From positions 124,001 through 188,000 of the forward strand of contig JAMWZW010000003.1 of NCBI GenBank assembly GCA_024281995.1: a DNA stretch of 64,000 bases. Direction: 5' to 3'. The first letter of the stretch is position 1. Each line of letters starts with the position of its first letter. This DNA is from Nitrosomonas sp. Lineage in GTDB: Bacteria; Pseudomonadota; Gammaproteobacteria; Burkholderiales; Nitrosomonadaceae. A program made the translations under genes and the position numbers. Below the pieces are notes generated by a model. It was not told where the DNA came from. It made no database searches and saw only the letters and a list, made by a program, of their open reading frames with translations. Below are positions 26,587 to 35,700 of this stretch, piece after piece.

Positions 26587-27624
26587 TTATTTCAGACTGC
26601 TCATATCCTGGTCCAATTTGGACTTACATTGTTGCTCTTTACCCGCAAGATCCAATAATCCCGCAGTTCGCATACATTCGTTATATTCAAAGAAAATATC
26701 GTTTTTCTTTTGGGCAAGCTCTATTGAAGCGGAAAGTTTTTTGACTTGTTGCGTTACCGTTTGTGCAATAGTTGTGCCCGCTTCATCTATACTGCTTTTA
26801 GCGGCATCAATTTTCTTCAATGACTCTTGATTTGTTTTATTAGCGTGTTGAGAAAATGCTTGGCTTGCTTTATTGGAATAATTTCTTAATTCATCAATAT
26901 TTTGTTGTGTGACGACAGCAAGTTTTTCTTGATAATTGTTAAGTTCACCTTGTACAAAAGTATTGATTTTTTCTTTGAAGCTATCTAGTGAACTGTCAAT
27001 TTCCTGCTTAAATACATGCATTTTTTTCTCTACTAATTGATTGATATCACTATCCAATCGTTTCACAATTGAGTCAGAGATTTTTTCAACAGGAGGACGA
27101 GATTCAATAATTTCAGATTTTGTCTCATTTAAACTTGTTTTAATTTCATCGACGAAAGATTGTTGTTTGTGATCGATTTCGTTGAATGATTTTTTTTCAT
27201 TCTCGGCCATCGACCATGATACAAGGATGAGATCCTTCTTTTTTTCCTGATTAAGACCGCGGGTTAAATCATCGAGAAAGGTGGCAGCTATCTCTTGATC
27301 AGCCATTTCATTCAAATGATTCAAGTTGGCGGAATTGAGTAGGCTTTGCAGGTTACTATACATTTCATTGACATTGGCTTCTGCTCTGGCCATGATAGTT
27401 GTCTGGCGCGATAATTCGTAAGGCAAGTATACTAGTGCAAGTACCGCACATAAAAAGTATGCAGAATATCGCCATTTTCTGAATTTAATGAGAAAACTGA
27501 GGCAAAATAATCCAATAATTAAAAGGACAGAAGGTGTCAGAATGATCACAAAATCTAACCAACTTCTTCCTGTGAGTGTATCGAAAGAAATAAAATTTGT
27601 TACTTTAGCAAAAAGCTCGTTCAT
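26587..27624 (-). CDS. Membrane-anchored coiled-coil protein, unknown function
   Basis: 345 residues. Two close membrane helices (about 25-48 and 54-72) are followed by roughly 260 residues of charged, heptad-like helix with few prolines or glycines (repeated KK/EI/SL patterns, for example EIKTSLNETKSEIIES and VQGELNNYQEKLAVV), predicted to form a long coiled coil. A short C-terminal segment holds two cysteines (NECMRTAGLL and KEQQCKSKL). The shape is like tethered scaffold or chemoreceptor-like stalk proteins, but no family was recognised. The ATG at 27624 has GGGAG upstream; an adjacent TTG is less likely. Monocistronic. Confidence 0.6.
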   Translation of the reverse strand: MNELFAKVTNFISFDTLTGRSWLDFVIILTPSVLLIIGLFCLSFLIKFRKWRYSAYFLCAVLALVYLPYELSRQTTIMARAEANVNEMYSNLQSLLNSANLNHLNEMADQEIAATFLDDLTRGLNQEKKKDLILVSWSMAENEKKSFNEIDHKQQSFVDEIKTSLNETKSEIIESRPPVEKISDSIVKRLDSDINQLVEKKMHVFKQEIDSSLDSFKEKINTFVQGELNNYQEKLAVVTQQNIDELRNYSNKASQAFSQHANKTNQESLKKIDAAKSSIDEAGTTIAQTVTQQVKKLSASIELAQKKNDIFFEYNECMRTAGLLDLAGKEQQCKSKLDQDMSSLK

Positions 27625-27821
27625 CAATTACTCCCAATATGACGAAAAATGTATTAATGTAAGATTGTTTTTTTCTGTAGGTTGATTTGCAGAACAGTGA
27701 TAATTTATCACGGTATAGTAGGTCGATTGTATAAACTTTAGCGGTCTCAGTATTTTATTACCGCAAATGAATGCGAAATAATCTTTAGAAATTAGCAAAT
27801 TTCATAGAATCGGAAAATCAA

Positions 27822-28745
27822 GTGCGTACAGCCTATATTACTCATCCGGATTGTTTGAAGCATGACATGGGCAGGTACCATCCGGAATGTCCGCAACGAC
27901 TGGTAGTCATTGAAAACCAGTTGGAAGCAACTGGTTTATTGTCAAAGCTTGAGCGCTACGAAGCACCACTAGCGACTATCGAGCAGTTAGCGAGAGTGCA
28001 TACACACAGCTATATACAAAGTATTCATCAAACCGCGCCCAAAAGTGGGCTGGCTGCATTGGACTCTGATACCGCTATGAATCCGTTTAGTTTGAATGCG
28101 GCATTACGCGCGGCAGGTGCTGCAGTGATGGCGACTGACCTTGTGCTGTCTGTAAAAGTCAATAATGCTTTCTGTGCTGTGAGGCCACCAGGACATCACG
28201 CAGAATCAAATCGTGCAATGGGTTTTTGCTTGTTCAATAATGTTGCGGTTGGTGTTGCGCATGCGATCCGGAATTATCAGTTACAGCGGGTGGCGATTTT
28301 GGATTTTGACGTGCATCATGGCAATGGAAGTGAAGAAATTTTCCGCAACAACCCGAGTGTCATGTTGTGTTCTACCTTTCAGCATCCCTTCTATCCCTAT
28401 AGTGGTGCTGATAGTAGCAATGAACATATAATCAATGTGCCTTTACAGCGCAATTCTGATAGTTCGGTGTTTCGCCAGGTAGTGACTGATGTTTGGCTGC
28501 CTGCATTAGAGAGATTCAAACCTGAAATGATTTTTGTATCGGCTGGATTTGATGCGCATCGCGATGATGCGATGTCACAATTATATTTTAGCGATGACGA
28601 TTACATCTGGGTTACCACGCAGATCAAAGCATTTGCGGGTAAGTATGCACAGGGCCGTATCGTTTCGGTATTGGAAGGCGGCTATGAGCTATCGGTATTG
28701 GGACGATGTGTGGTGGAACATATCAGGGTATTGAATACGGATTGA
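27822..28745 (+). CDS. Histone deacetylase family protein (acetoin/polyamine deacetylase-like)
   Basis: 307 residues, full-length class II-type HDAC fold. Zinc and catalytic motifs are all visible: RYHPECPQR (about 18-26), VRPPGHHAESNRAMGFCLFNN (tandem His about 126-127), ILDFDVHHGNGSEEIF with Asp and His zinc ligands (about 165-180), FVSAGFDAHRDDAM (Asp ligand) and VLEGGYEL at the end. In bacteria such enzymes deacetylate acetylpolyamines or other small amides. The start is GTG at 27822. No acetoin or polyamine genes adjoin it, so the substrate is open. Cytoplasmic, monocistronic. Confidence 0.93.
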   Translation: MRTAYITHPDCLKHDMGRYHPECPQRLVVIENQLEATGLLSKLERYEAPLATIEQLARVHTHSYIQSIHQTAPKSGLAALDSDTAMNPFSLNAALRAAGAAVMATDLVLSVKVNNAFCAVRPPGHHAESNRAMGFCLFNNVAVGVAHAIRNYQLQRVAILDFDVHHGNGSEEIFRNNPSVMLCSTFQHPFYPYSGADSSNEHIINVPLQRNSDSSVFRQVVTDVWLPALERFKPEMIFVSAGFDAHRDDAMSQLYFSDDDYIWVTTQIKAFAGKYAQGRIVSVLEGGYELSVLGRCVVEHIRVLNTD

Positions 28746-28934
28746 TATGAGAAGCTGGTCCACTTTATGATTCAACCTAGTCATTTTTAACGGTAATAAA
28801 AAATCCTGCTGATGTGCAAATGAATGAGCGGAGCTTTTTTACTCTGGTTATCGGTAAAATTTGCATAGATTATGTAGGTTTAAACATTTTTATAGGCGTT
28901 AATGCCAATTCGTCGATTGTTGCGTGGACTTACA

Positions 28935-30083
28935 TCAGAAATGATAATGTGCCCCCACTCCAATATATTCCACGTTATTTCTGAGGAACTGTCCGCTCGG
29001 GGAATTGCCGTTGAAGTATTCTACGAGTATTTGGAGTTTTCGATTGAGAACTTGCAAATTATCGAATTCCACTCCCCCTCGGATTGAAACATCAGTATTC
29101 CAGTTATTTTCTTGGAAATTCTTGAGATCAGCTGCGATGATCGGCCGTATCGGTGCAAAATTTAGCCGCCAGGGGCTGCGAAACTCGACACCATATTGTG
29201 CCATCCACACTTTGAGTGATGAAGGTTCTTTATGGAATAAACCGCCTCCTCCGCCATAGATCCGTAGGCCATAAGGAAATTCATACGATAATCTGAGATC
29301 TGCGCCTTCATAGCTTAAGTTTATACGCTCAAATGTGGAATTTATCCTGCGCAGCAAAAATTCGTCCCCCAGATGTGAACTTTGATGATAGATTCGGCCA
29401 AATGCTGAGAATTGCTTGGCACGCACGCTTGAATACGCCGATGCGATAAAATCTGTATTGATGAGATCTGTGGATGGGGCGCCTAAATTAAAATCACTAA
29501 AAACCCCAGCTTGAAGCCCTGCTTCCCATTGCACAAGTGAGCGTCCAATATTCCCGCGGTAAAATGGTATCGTTTCACCAAAGCTTACTGCACCGATATT
29601 TCTTCCTTCAAAGTTATCATTGAGGAAATGGCGGTAAGAAGCCGAAAAATGCGCCCAGCGCGGATCCGCCAATAGCGGTTTGAATAAATGACCGCTCGGC
29701 AATAGTCCGGTGGGCAACAAAGTCGGATCGGTCTTGGTTATTGCTAGGGTTTGATTGGCATCTTGGTGGATTGGTTGAGAAGGAGCCGTGGCAACTGGTA
29801 CTTCGGCAGTAACTTCGGCTATTTTTACTTCATTCACTCCCGGAATTTTCGCAAGCATTTGCACAATACTGGATGTGGATGGATCTGAACGATTAAAACT
29901 ATCTTTTGGCAAAATGATGACACCATTTTGTACAATGATGGCGGGGATATCCAGATTCCACTTATATTTCAACATGCTGGTTGCATAGCCAGCAATGTAA
30001 GCGTCATTGGGAGAAACAGCATATGCTACTGCTGCATTTAATAGCAAAACTGTAGCTACACTGATTAAACGTAAATAACTCAT
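28935..30083 (-). CDS. DUF1207 outer-membrane barrel-like protein with BON-like N-terminal segment
   Basis: 382 residues. Signal peptide 1-22 (LLLNAAVAYA). Residues about 25-90 (NGVIILPKDSF, IPGVNEVKIAEV) look like a BON-type lipid-binding fold. A Pro/Thr-rich linker leads to the DUF1207 domain: LLPSGHLFKPLLADPRWAHFSASY, NIGAVSFGETIPFYRG, then many alternating hydrophobic strands ending in GVGAHYHF, a C-terminal aromatic as in outer-membrane barrels. It follows the BON lipoprotein gene after three bases, so the two are probably one transcript acting at the outer membrane. Biochemical role unknown. Confidence 0.82.
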   Translation of the reverse strand: MSYLRLISVATVLLLNAAVAYAVSPNDAYIAGYATSMLKYKWNLDIPAIIVQNGVIILPKDSFNRSDPSTSSIVQMLAKIPGVNEVKIAEVTAEVPVATAPSQPIHQDANQTLAITKTDPTLLPTGLLPSGHLFKPLLADPRWAHFSASYRHFLNDNFEGRNIGAVSFGETIPFYRGNIGRSLVQWEAGLQAGVFSDFNLGAPSTDLINTDFIASAYSSVRAKQFSAFGRIYHQSSHLGDEFLLRRINSTFERINLSYEGADLRLSYEFPYGLRIYGGGGGLFHKEPSSLKVWMAQYGVEFRSPWRLNFAPIRPIIAADLKNFQENNWNTDVSIRGGVEFDNLQVLNRKLQILVEYFNGNSPSGQFLRNNVEYIGVGAHYHF

Positions 30084-30086
30084 TAC

Positions 30087-30560
30087 TTACTGGGGCAAAA
30101 CGGCTTTAACGGTGAGATTGTTTTGTAATAATTTGACATCTTTCTGTTTAGATGCCACTTCCGCTGCTCTATCAATGACTTGTTGAGATTCAACCATACC
30201 GCTTAGTTGCACTGTGCCATTCACCGTAGTTACTTTAATGTCCGATGCTTTAAGCAGAGGATCACTGACAAGTGCCGTTTTGACATTACTCGTAATCACA
30301 GAGTCACTGATATATTGGCCACTTGCTTCCGCCTTGTCAGCGATCGATTTTCTTGCTTCACTAATTTCTTTGCCCGTCTGCTCTGTGATATGTTCAATCT
30401 TTTTTTCAGCATTTTCGATGGTACGATCTAGCTTTTGCCCTACTTTTTCCGCCGGTCCTTCTTGCTGACAAGCCACTAAACCAAGGATAACACCTAAGCT
30501 GGTAGCGACAATAACTCTATGTATTAAAATGTTTTGTTTATCATTTTTTGTAACATTCAT
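30087..30560 (-). CDS. BON domain lipoprotein
   Basis: 157 residues. Signal peptide with lipobox LVAC (Cys about residue 31), a Lys/Glu-rich helix (about 38-80; KVGQKLDRTIENAEKKIEH) and one BON domain (about 85-155; SDSVITSNVKTALVSDPLL, VTTVNGTVQLSGMVESQQ, VIDRAAEVASK). BON domains bind membranes and occur in osmotic-stress proteins such as OsmY. This one should be lipid-anchored in the periplasm. ATG at 30560 with a GAGGAG ribosome site. First gene of a pair with the DUF1207 protein three bases downstream. Confidence 0.9.
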   Translation of the reverse strand: MNVTKNDKQNILIHRVIVATSLGVILGLVACQQEGPAEKVGQKLDRTIENAEKKIEHITEQTGKEISEARKSIADKAEASGQYISDSVITSNVKTALVSDPLLKASDIKVTTVNGTVQLSGMVESQQVIDRAAEVASKQKDVKLLQNNLTVKAVLPQ

Positions 30561-30876
30561 AAATTTCTCCTCGAATTTCTATTGAAATTAAGTGATCGTT
30601 TGTCAGTTGTATAGTGATTCGAATTCTAATGCGTGCATCAAAGTTGATCTGTTCGCTTTCGCACATAAACGTCAATATCGCTTTCTCTACTCTGTATCTA
30701 GTGTTAAGCAGTACCATTGAAGATCTTCCGATTCTTTTTCCTTATGTAGGCAACCGAACAGATTGTGAAGGGTTTTGTAGTTAGAGTTTTATAAACTCGA
30801 TTTAAGGAAAGCCCATAAACTGCTTCTAATCCTCAAATAAAGTTTTTTATTAACTGTGAACGATAGGAGAATATTT
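30561..30876. other. Intergenic, divergent promoters expected
   Basis: About 315 bases between the divergent BON and Cys-rich copper-protein genes. It must hold promoters for both, but I find no confident motif, repeat or gene in it. Confidence 0.5.
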
Positions 30877-31224
30877 ATGAACCAAACAATATACGCTAAA
30901 GACAATATGCAGGCCTGTATTACTGCCTGCAGCAACTGTCATCAGGCTTGCTTGCAAATGGGGATGAACCATTGCCTTGAAACTGGCGGGAAACATGTTG
31001 AACCTGACCATTTTCGCTTACTGATGTGTTGTGCTGAAATTTGCCAAACATCCGCTAATTGTTTATTAAGTGGCTTTCATCAATACAACCTTTGTGGAGT
31101 CTGTGCTGACATTTGTGAGGCATGCGCCACAGATTGCGAGCGAATTGGCGGCATGGAGGAATGTGTCAAAGCTTGCAGGAAATGTGCCGAGACATGTCGT
31201 CAAATGGCAAATATGCAACACTAA
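30877..31224 (+). CDS. Four-helix-bundle Cys-rich copper-binding protein (Csp/DUF326 family)
   Basis: 115 residues with a dense CxxxC pattern along four helices: CITACSNCHQAC, LMCCAEICQTSANCLL, CGVCADICEACATDCERI and CVKACRKCAETC. This is the copper storage protein (Csp) / DUF326 arrangement, in which Cys thiols line a bundle core and hold Cu(I). No signal peptide, so it is cytosolic, as Csp3 is. The ATG at 30877 has AGGAG nine bases upstream; the in-frame GTG at 30856 is less likely. Copper matters in ammonia oxidation because ammonia monooxygenase uses it; a storage role here is inference. Confidence 0.9.
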   Translation: MNQTIYAKDNMQACITACSNCHQACLQMGMNHCLETGGKHVEPDHFRLLMCCAEICQTSANCLLSGFHQYNLCGVCADICEACATDCERIGGMEECVKACRKCAETCRQMANMQH

Positions 31225-31327
31225 TCTAGTGTCTGAACGCCTTAACATACTTAATAGCATAGAATGCAACTATAGACTATGCTTACAGGAAAGTATGTTG
31301 TGATAATGGATATTTCAGGTGATTAGC

Positions 31328-32374
31328 ATGTTAAACCGCCGGTTGCTGTTGTGGTTGTTTCTAATGAGTTTATTTTCAAGCTATGTGTCAGGCAGCCAGG
31401 AAATAACTACAGATGAATCCAAATCGATTCAGGACATTGCACAAATTGTCGAACGCAGTATCCGGGCGGAGGCGGAAAATGGTTTTGCTCGCAGAGGCGC
31501 ACATGCCAAAGCGCATGGTTGCGTAAAAGCGCAATTCCGGGTGCTCCCGCTGCCGGATGAATTAAGCCTGGGGATCTTCTCCGAAGCGCGTGAGTATCCC
31601 GCCTGGATCCGCTTCTCCAATGGCGCTGAAAAGGTGCAGGATGATTCCGTTGGTGATGGCCGCGGTATGGCAATTAAACTGATGCACGTTGATCGCAGTC
31701 CATCCGGTACACAAGATTTTGTCATGCTGAATCATCCCGTATTTTTCGTCCGAAATGCGGCAGATTATGTGGAATTTCAGAAAGCTTTGGCAATAGACAA
31801 TCCTGTCAAATTCTTTTTTCCGGATATCAATCCACTACATTTTCGCCTGCACGAACTTGGAATAGTCATGGCAATCCGCAGTAAAAAAGTTAATAATCCT
31901 TTAGATGCACAATATTGGAGCGCGACGCCTTACCGCTTCTCTGATTCCGCAATGAAATTTTCCACCCGCCCCTGCAATCGGACAGCGCCAGCTTTATCTA
32001 CTGATACCTCTTCTGCAAATTATCTGCGCCAAAATATGCAAGCACACCTTGATCGTGAAGAGGCCTGCTTCGATTTTATGGTTCAGCTCCGCAAGCGTGC
32101 CGCTGAAATGCCGGTCGAGGATCCTACCATCGAATGGAGCGAAAAAGATTCGCCTTTTATCACGGTAGCGAAAATCACAATCCCCGCGCAACGGTTCAAT
32201 ACGCCGGAGCAGCTGAAATTCTGCGAGGATCTTACTTTCTCACCTTGGCATGCGATACCTGAACATGAACCTTTAGGTGGAATTAATCGTGTGCGGAAAG
32301 TGGTCTATGAAATTTCTTCACGTATCCGGCACGAACTCAACCGCGCCTCTGAAAGAGAATCTTCAGGATTTTGA
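31328..32374 (+). CDS. Catalase-family heme protein, exported
   Basis: 348 residues. Signal peptide about 1-22 (LLLWLFLMSLFSSYVSG). The catalase-like fold is seen in ARRGAHAKAHGC, YPAWIRFSNGAEK, DGRGMAIKLMHV, QDFVMLNHPVFFVRNAADYVEF and FSPWHAIPEHEPLGGINRVRK. It is shorter than monofunctional catalases, and such members include peroxidase-like or lactonase-like proteins, so true catalase activity is uncertain. The ATG at 31328 is preceded by a CAGGTGA site; a GTG nine bases earlier is possible. Located about 100 bases after the copper protein on the same strand. Confidence 0.85.
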   Translation: MLNRRLLLWLFLMSLFSSYVSGSQEITTDESKSIQDIAQIVERSIRAEAENGFARRGAHAKAHGCVKAQFRVLPLPDELSLGIFSEAREYPAWIRFSNGAEKVQDDSVGDGRGMAIKLMHVDRSPSGTQDFVMLNHPVFFVRNAADYVEFQKALAIDNPVKFFFPDINPLHFRLHELGIVMAIRSKKVNNPLDAQYWSATPYRFSDSAMKFSTRPCNRTAPALSTDTSSANYLRQNMQAHLDREEACFDFMVQLRKRAAEMPVEDPTIEWSEKDSPFITVAKITIPAQRFNTPEQLKFCEDLTFSPWHAIPEHEPLGGINRVRKVVYEISSRIRHELNRASERESSGF

Positions 32375-32766
32375 AGTTTTGCTTGGCAATTGTTGCTGAG
32401 TTAGGCTTGAAGAGGATATGCCCATGATAGGAGGTGCCAGAAAAAATGTCACAAAATTTTGATAATGCACCTCACCTTAATTATACGTCTGATATTCGGG
32501 CCGATTTACTGTGCAAGTTAACGAGATAGTTGTGATTTTATGCATTACAAGAAAATTCCACTTTTAACTTCTATCTTTTTGTGACGGATTAACATAAGCA
32601 ATGCTTTGAGAAATAGTGGGTAAAAATGCCTCTATTTGTTCTTTTGGTTTACCTAGGCAATTGTAAGATCCCTTTTATTCGGGGAGTCCCCCATTTTCAT
32701 ATGGTTCTGCGATAATTTGTAATTCAGCAGAAGCAGAATATTTTTCATTTCGATACTAAAATAACG
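32375..32766. other. Intergenic before the Rhs locus
   Basis: About 390 bases. It should contain the rhs promoter. A 27-codon frame at 32446-32529 follows a GGAGG-like run, but it has no recognisable match, so I do not call it a gene. Nothing else is visible. Confidence 0.45.
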
Positions 32767-35700
32767 ATGGATGAAAACTTCATAGGTAGTAATCAAAGTA
32801 ATTTTTTTACCTTATCTAAAAAAGTATTTTTACTATCTCTTATTTTCTTCTCTGGATTGTCTTGGGCAGGAACATATCCGAAAGTAATTATTAGTGAGAA
32901 TACATGGCCGCCATACTATACTGATCAATACGGTTTTTGGGAGGCATACCAAATTCCATTGCCAAAACCTTCATCCCCAATCGCTTATTGTGCCCGTTTA
33001 GAATCTGTCATGGGTAAAATGCTATTTCGTACTGAAGGAGAGGCAATATTTGATAATTCAGTTACAGCAGTAGGGCCGATGTGCCATGAGTTTGGCCAAA
33101 ATGGCTCTTCATTGGGAGGAACGGGTCTTGCTCTTGTAACTCCATCAAATTATGATCCCTTTAAAAATTTAGGTGGTAGTTGTTCCCCACTAATAAATAA
33201 TGGAAGCAATCCTGTTAACGCTGCAAATGGCAACAAGTATCAACACGAAGTAGATTATTGGTCGGAATCTGGTCTATTGTTTTCACGGCATTATAATAGC
33301 TTGGCTGCTGGGATTTCATTTGATTTTATAGATAATAAAAAGGTATGGACCACAAATTACGATAGTTATGTACGCCTCCAAACATATGCTGAATCAAGTT
33401 CTTATGGGAGTGTGTTCGTATATCGGCCAAATGGGAATATTACTATTTATAAGCCAGACGGCAATGGTAAGTATATTTCCGAAAATACAGACGAGTTAGA
33501 CATACTTGAACAGTTTGGAGGCGGTGGATGGCGTCTGATAATTGATAGTGATAATTCTATTGAAAATTACAATTCAACTGGAAAATTGCTATCCATTACC
33601 CGTCGCGATGGTCGCACGCAAACACTTCCTTATGACGCAAATGATCGACTTATAACTGTTACTGATGATATAGGTCAAGCATTGGTTTTTACCTATGACA
33701 ACAAAAATCGCATAAACACTCTGAGAGATCCAAGTGGTGGATTATACCAATATACTTACGATATCAATAACAACCTTATATCTATAACTTATCCTAATGG
33801 AAAAATTCGTACCTATCATTACAACGAACAAATTTACACTAATAATATATACCTACCTCACGCTCTTACTGGTATAACTGATGAAAACGGTGAACGTTAT
33901 GCAATCTATCGATATGATGCTAGTGGCCGCGCTATTAGCAGCGAACATGCGGGCGGAGCGTTGCGCTATTCTTTCAGCTATAATGCAGACCGTACTACTA
34001 CCATCACTGATCCTCTAGGATCTGCCTACATACACAAATTCCATTTTATTTTAGGCTTGGCAAAGAGCACCGGTCAATCGCAACCGGCGGGATCGGGTTG
34101 TAGTGCAGCGTCTAGCAACACGACCTATGATGTCAACGGCAATGTTGCCAGCCGTGCTGATTTCAACGGCAATAAAACCTGTTATGCCTATGATCTGACA
34201 CGGAACCTGGAAATTGCTCGTGTCGAAGGTCTGGGTAGTGGTAACAATTGTCCAGCCGACTTGCTCAGCTACACGCCAGCCGCCAACAGCAGCGAGCGCA
34301 AAATTCTCACCACCTGGCATACGAACTTTCGATTACCGACGCTCATTGCTGAATTCAAGCGCGAAACCAAGTATGTGTACGATACCCGTGGCAACATCAC
34401 GCAGTATCAAATCAAGGATACCGCAACCAATGCCACGCGTACTTGGAATACCAGCTATAGCTACCATGCCAGCATTCCCGGCGTCATCCTGCAAAAAACC
34501 GAGAACGGCCCGCGCAGTGATGTCACCGATGTCATTACCACCCAATATTACGCACCCGATGCCGCCTGTACTGGCGGTCATCTGGGTTGCCGTGCACAAG
34601 TGGCCAGTATCACCAATGCTTTAGGCCATGTCACGCAGATCACGCGCTACAATGCGCATGGCCAACCGGAAGAAATCATCGATCCGAACGGGCTGACGAC
34701 AACGCTGGTTTACGATGTCCGTCAACGGCTGCTCTCCCGAACCGTTGGCACGGAAATCACCAGTTATCAATATGACAATGTCGGCCAGCTCAAGAAAATC
34801 ATCTTCCCCGATAACAGCTTCTTAAGCTACAGCTATGATGCTGCGCATCGGTTGACCGATATGGCCGATAACCTGGGCAACCGCGTGCACTACACGCTGG
34901 ACAATATGGGTAACCGCACCAAGGAAGAATTGTTCGATCCCAGCAATAATCTCGCACGGACTCAGCAACGCGAATATGATGCGTTAAGCCGTCTGTGGAA
35001 AGACATCGGCGCCCAAAACCAGATCACCCAGTATCAATATGATGCGCAAGGTAATCTGAAGCAGATCGCCAATCCACTCTCGCATGCGACAAACTTTCAG
35101 TTCGATACGCGCAATCGCCTGAAGCAGTCAACCGATCCGGCCAATGGCATTACGCAACACACTTTGGATGCACTGAATCGTATCACCCAAGTGTCCGATC
35201 CCAGAAATATCGACACTCAGTACATCTACAACGGTTTTGGCGATGTGACACAGGAAATCTCCGCTGATCGCGGTACCATCGCATACACCTATGATGCTGC
35301 GGGCAATGTCAAAACCGTAACGGATGGCCGGGGTGTCAAACATACCTATACCTGGGATGCATTGAACAGACCCACCAAGCGCACCCATGCCACCGTCACC
35401 GGTGTGCCGGGAGCTGCCCAACTCATCTGGGTTTACGATACCGGCACCCATGGCATCGGGCGACTCTCCAGCATGACGGATGAATCGGGTTCCACCAGCT
35501 TCAGTTATGACGCACACGGCCGCTTGCTCACGAAGACCCAAATCGCCAAGATCGGTACCGTCAATTACACCCAAACGTTGAATTACCAGTACGACAATTT
35601 TGGTCGCTTAAGTCAAATGACCTATCCTTCGGACACGCAAGTGACCACCACCTACGGTGCCGATGGCCGCCCGAGCGAGTTGCGCGTCAACGGCAATCTG

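Noticed and set aside
32446-32529. 27-codon frame after a GGAGG-like run before rhs
   Set aside because: Too short, no match, and a ribosome-like run alone is weak.
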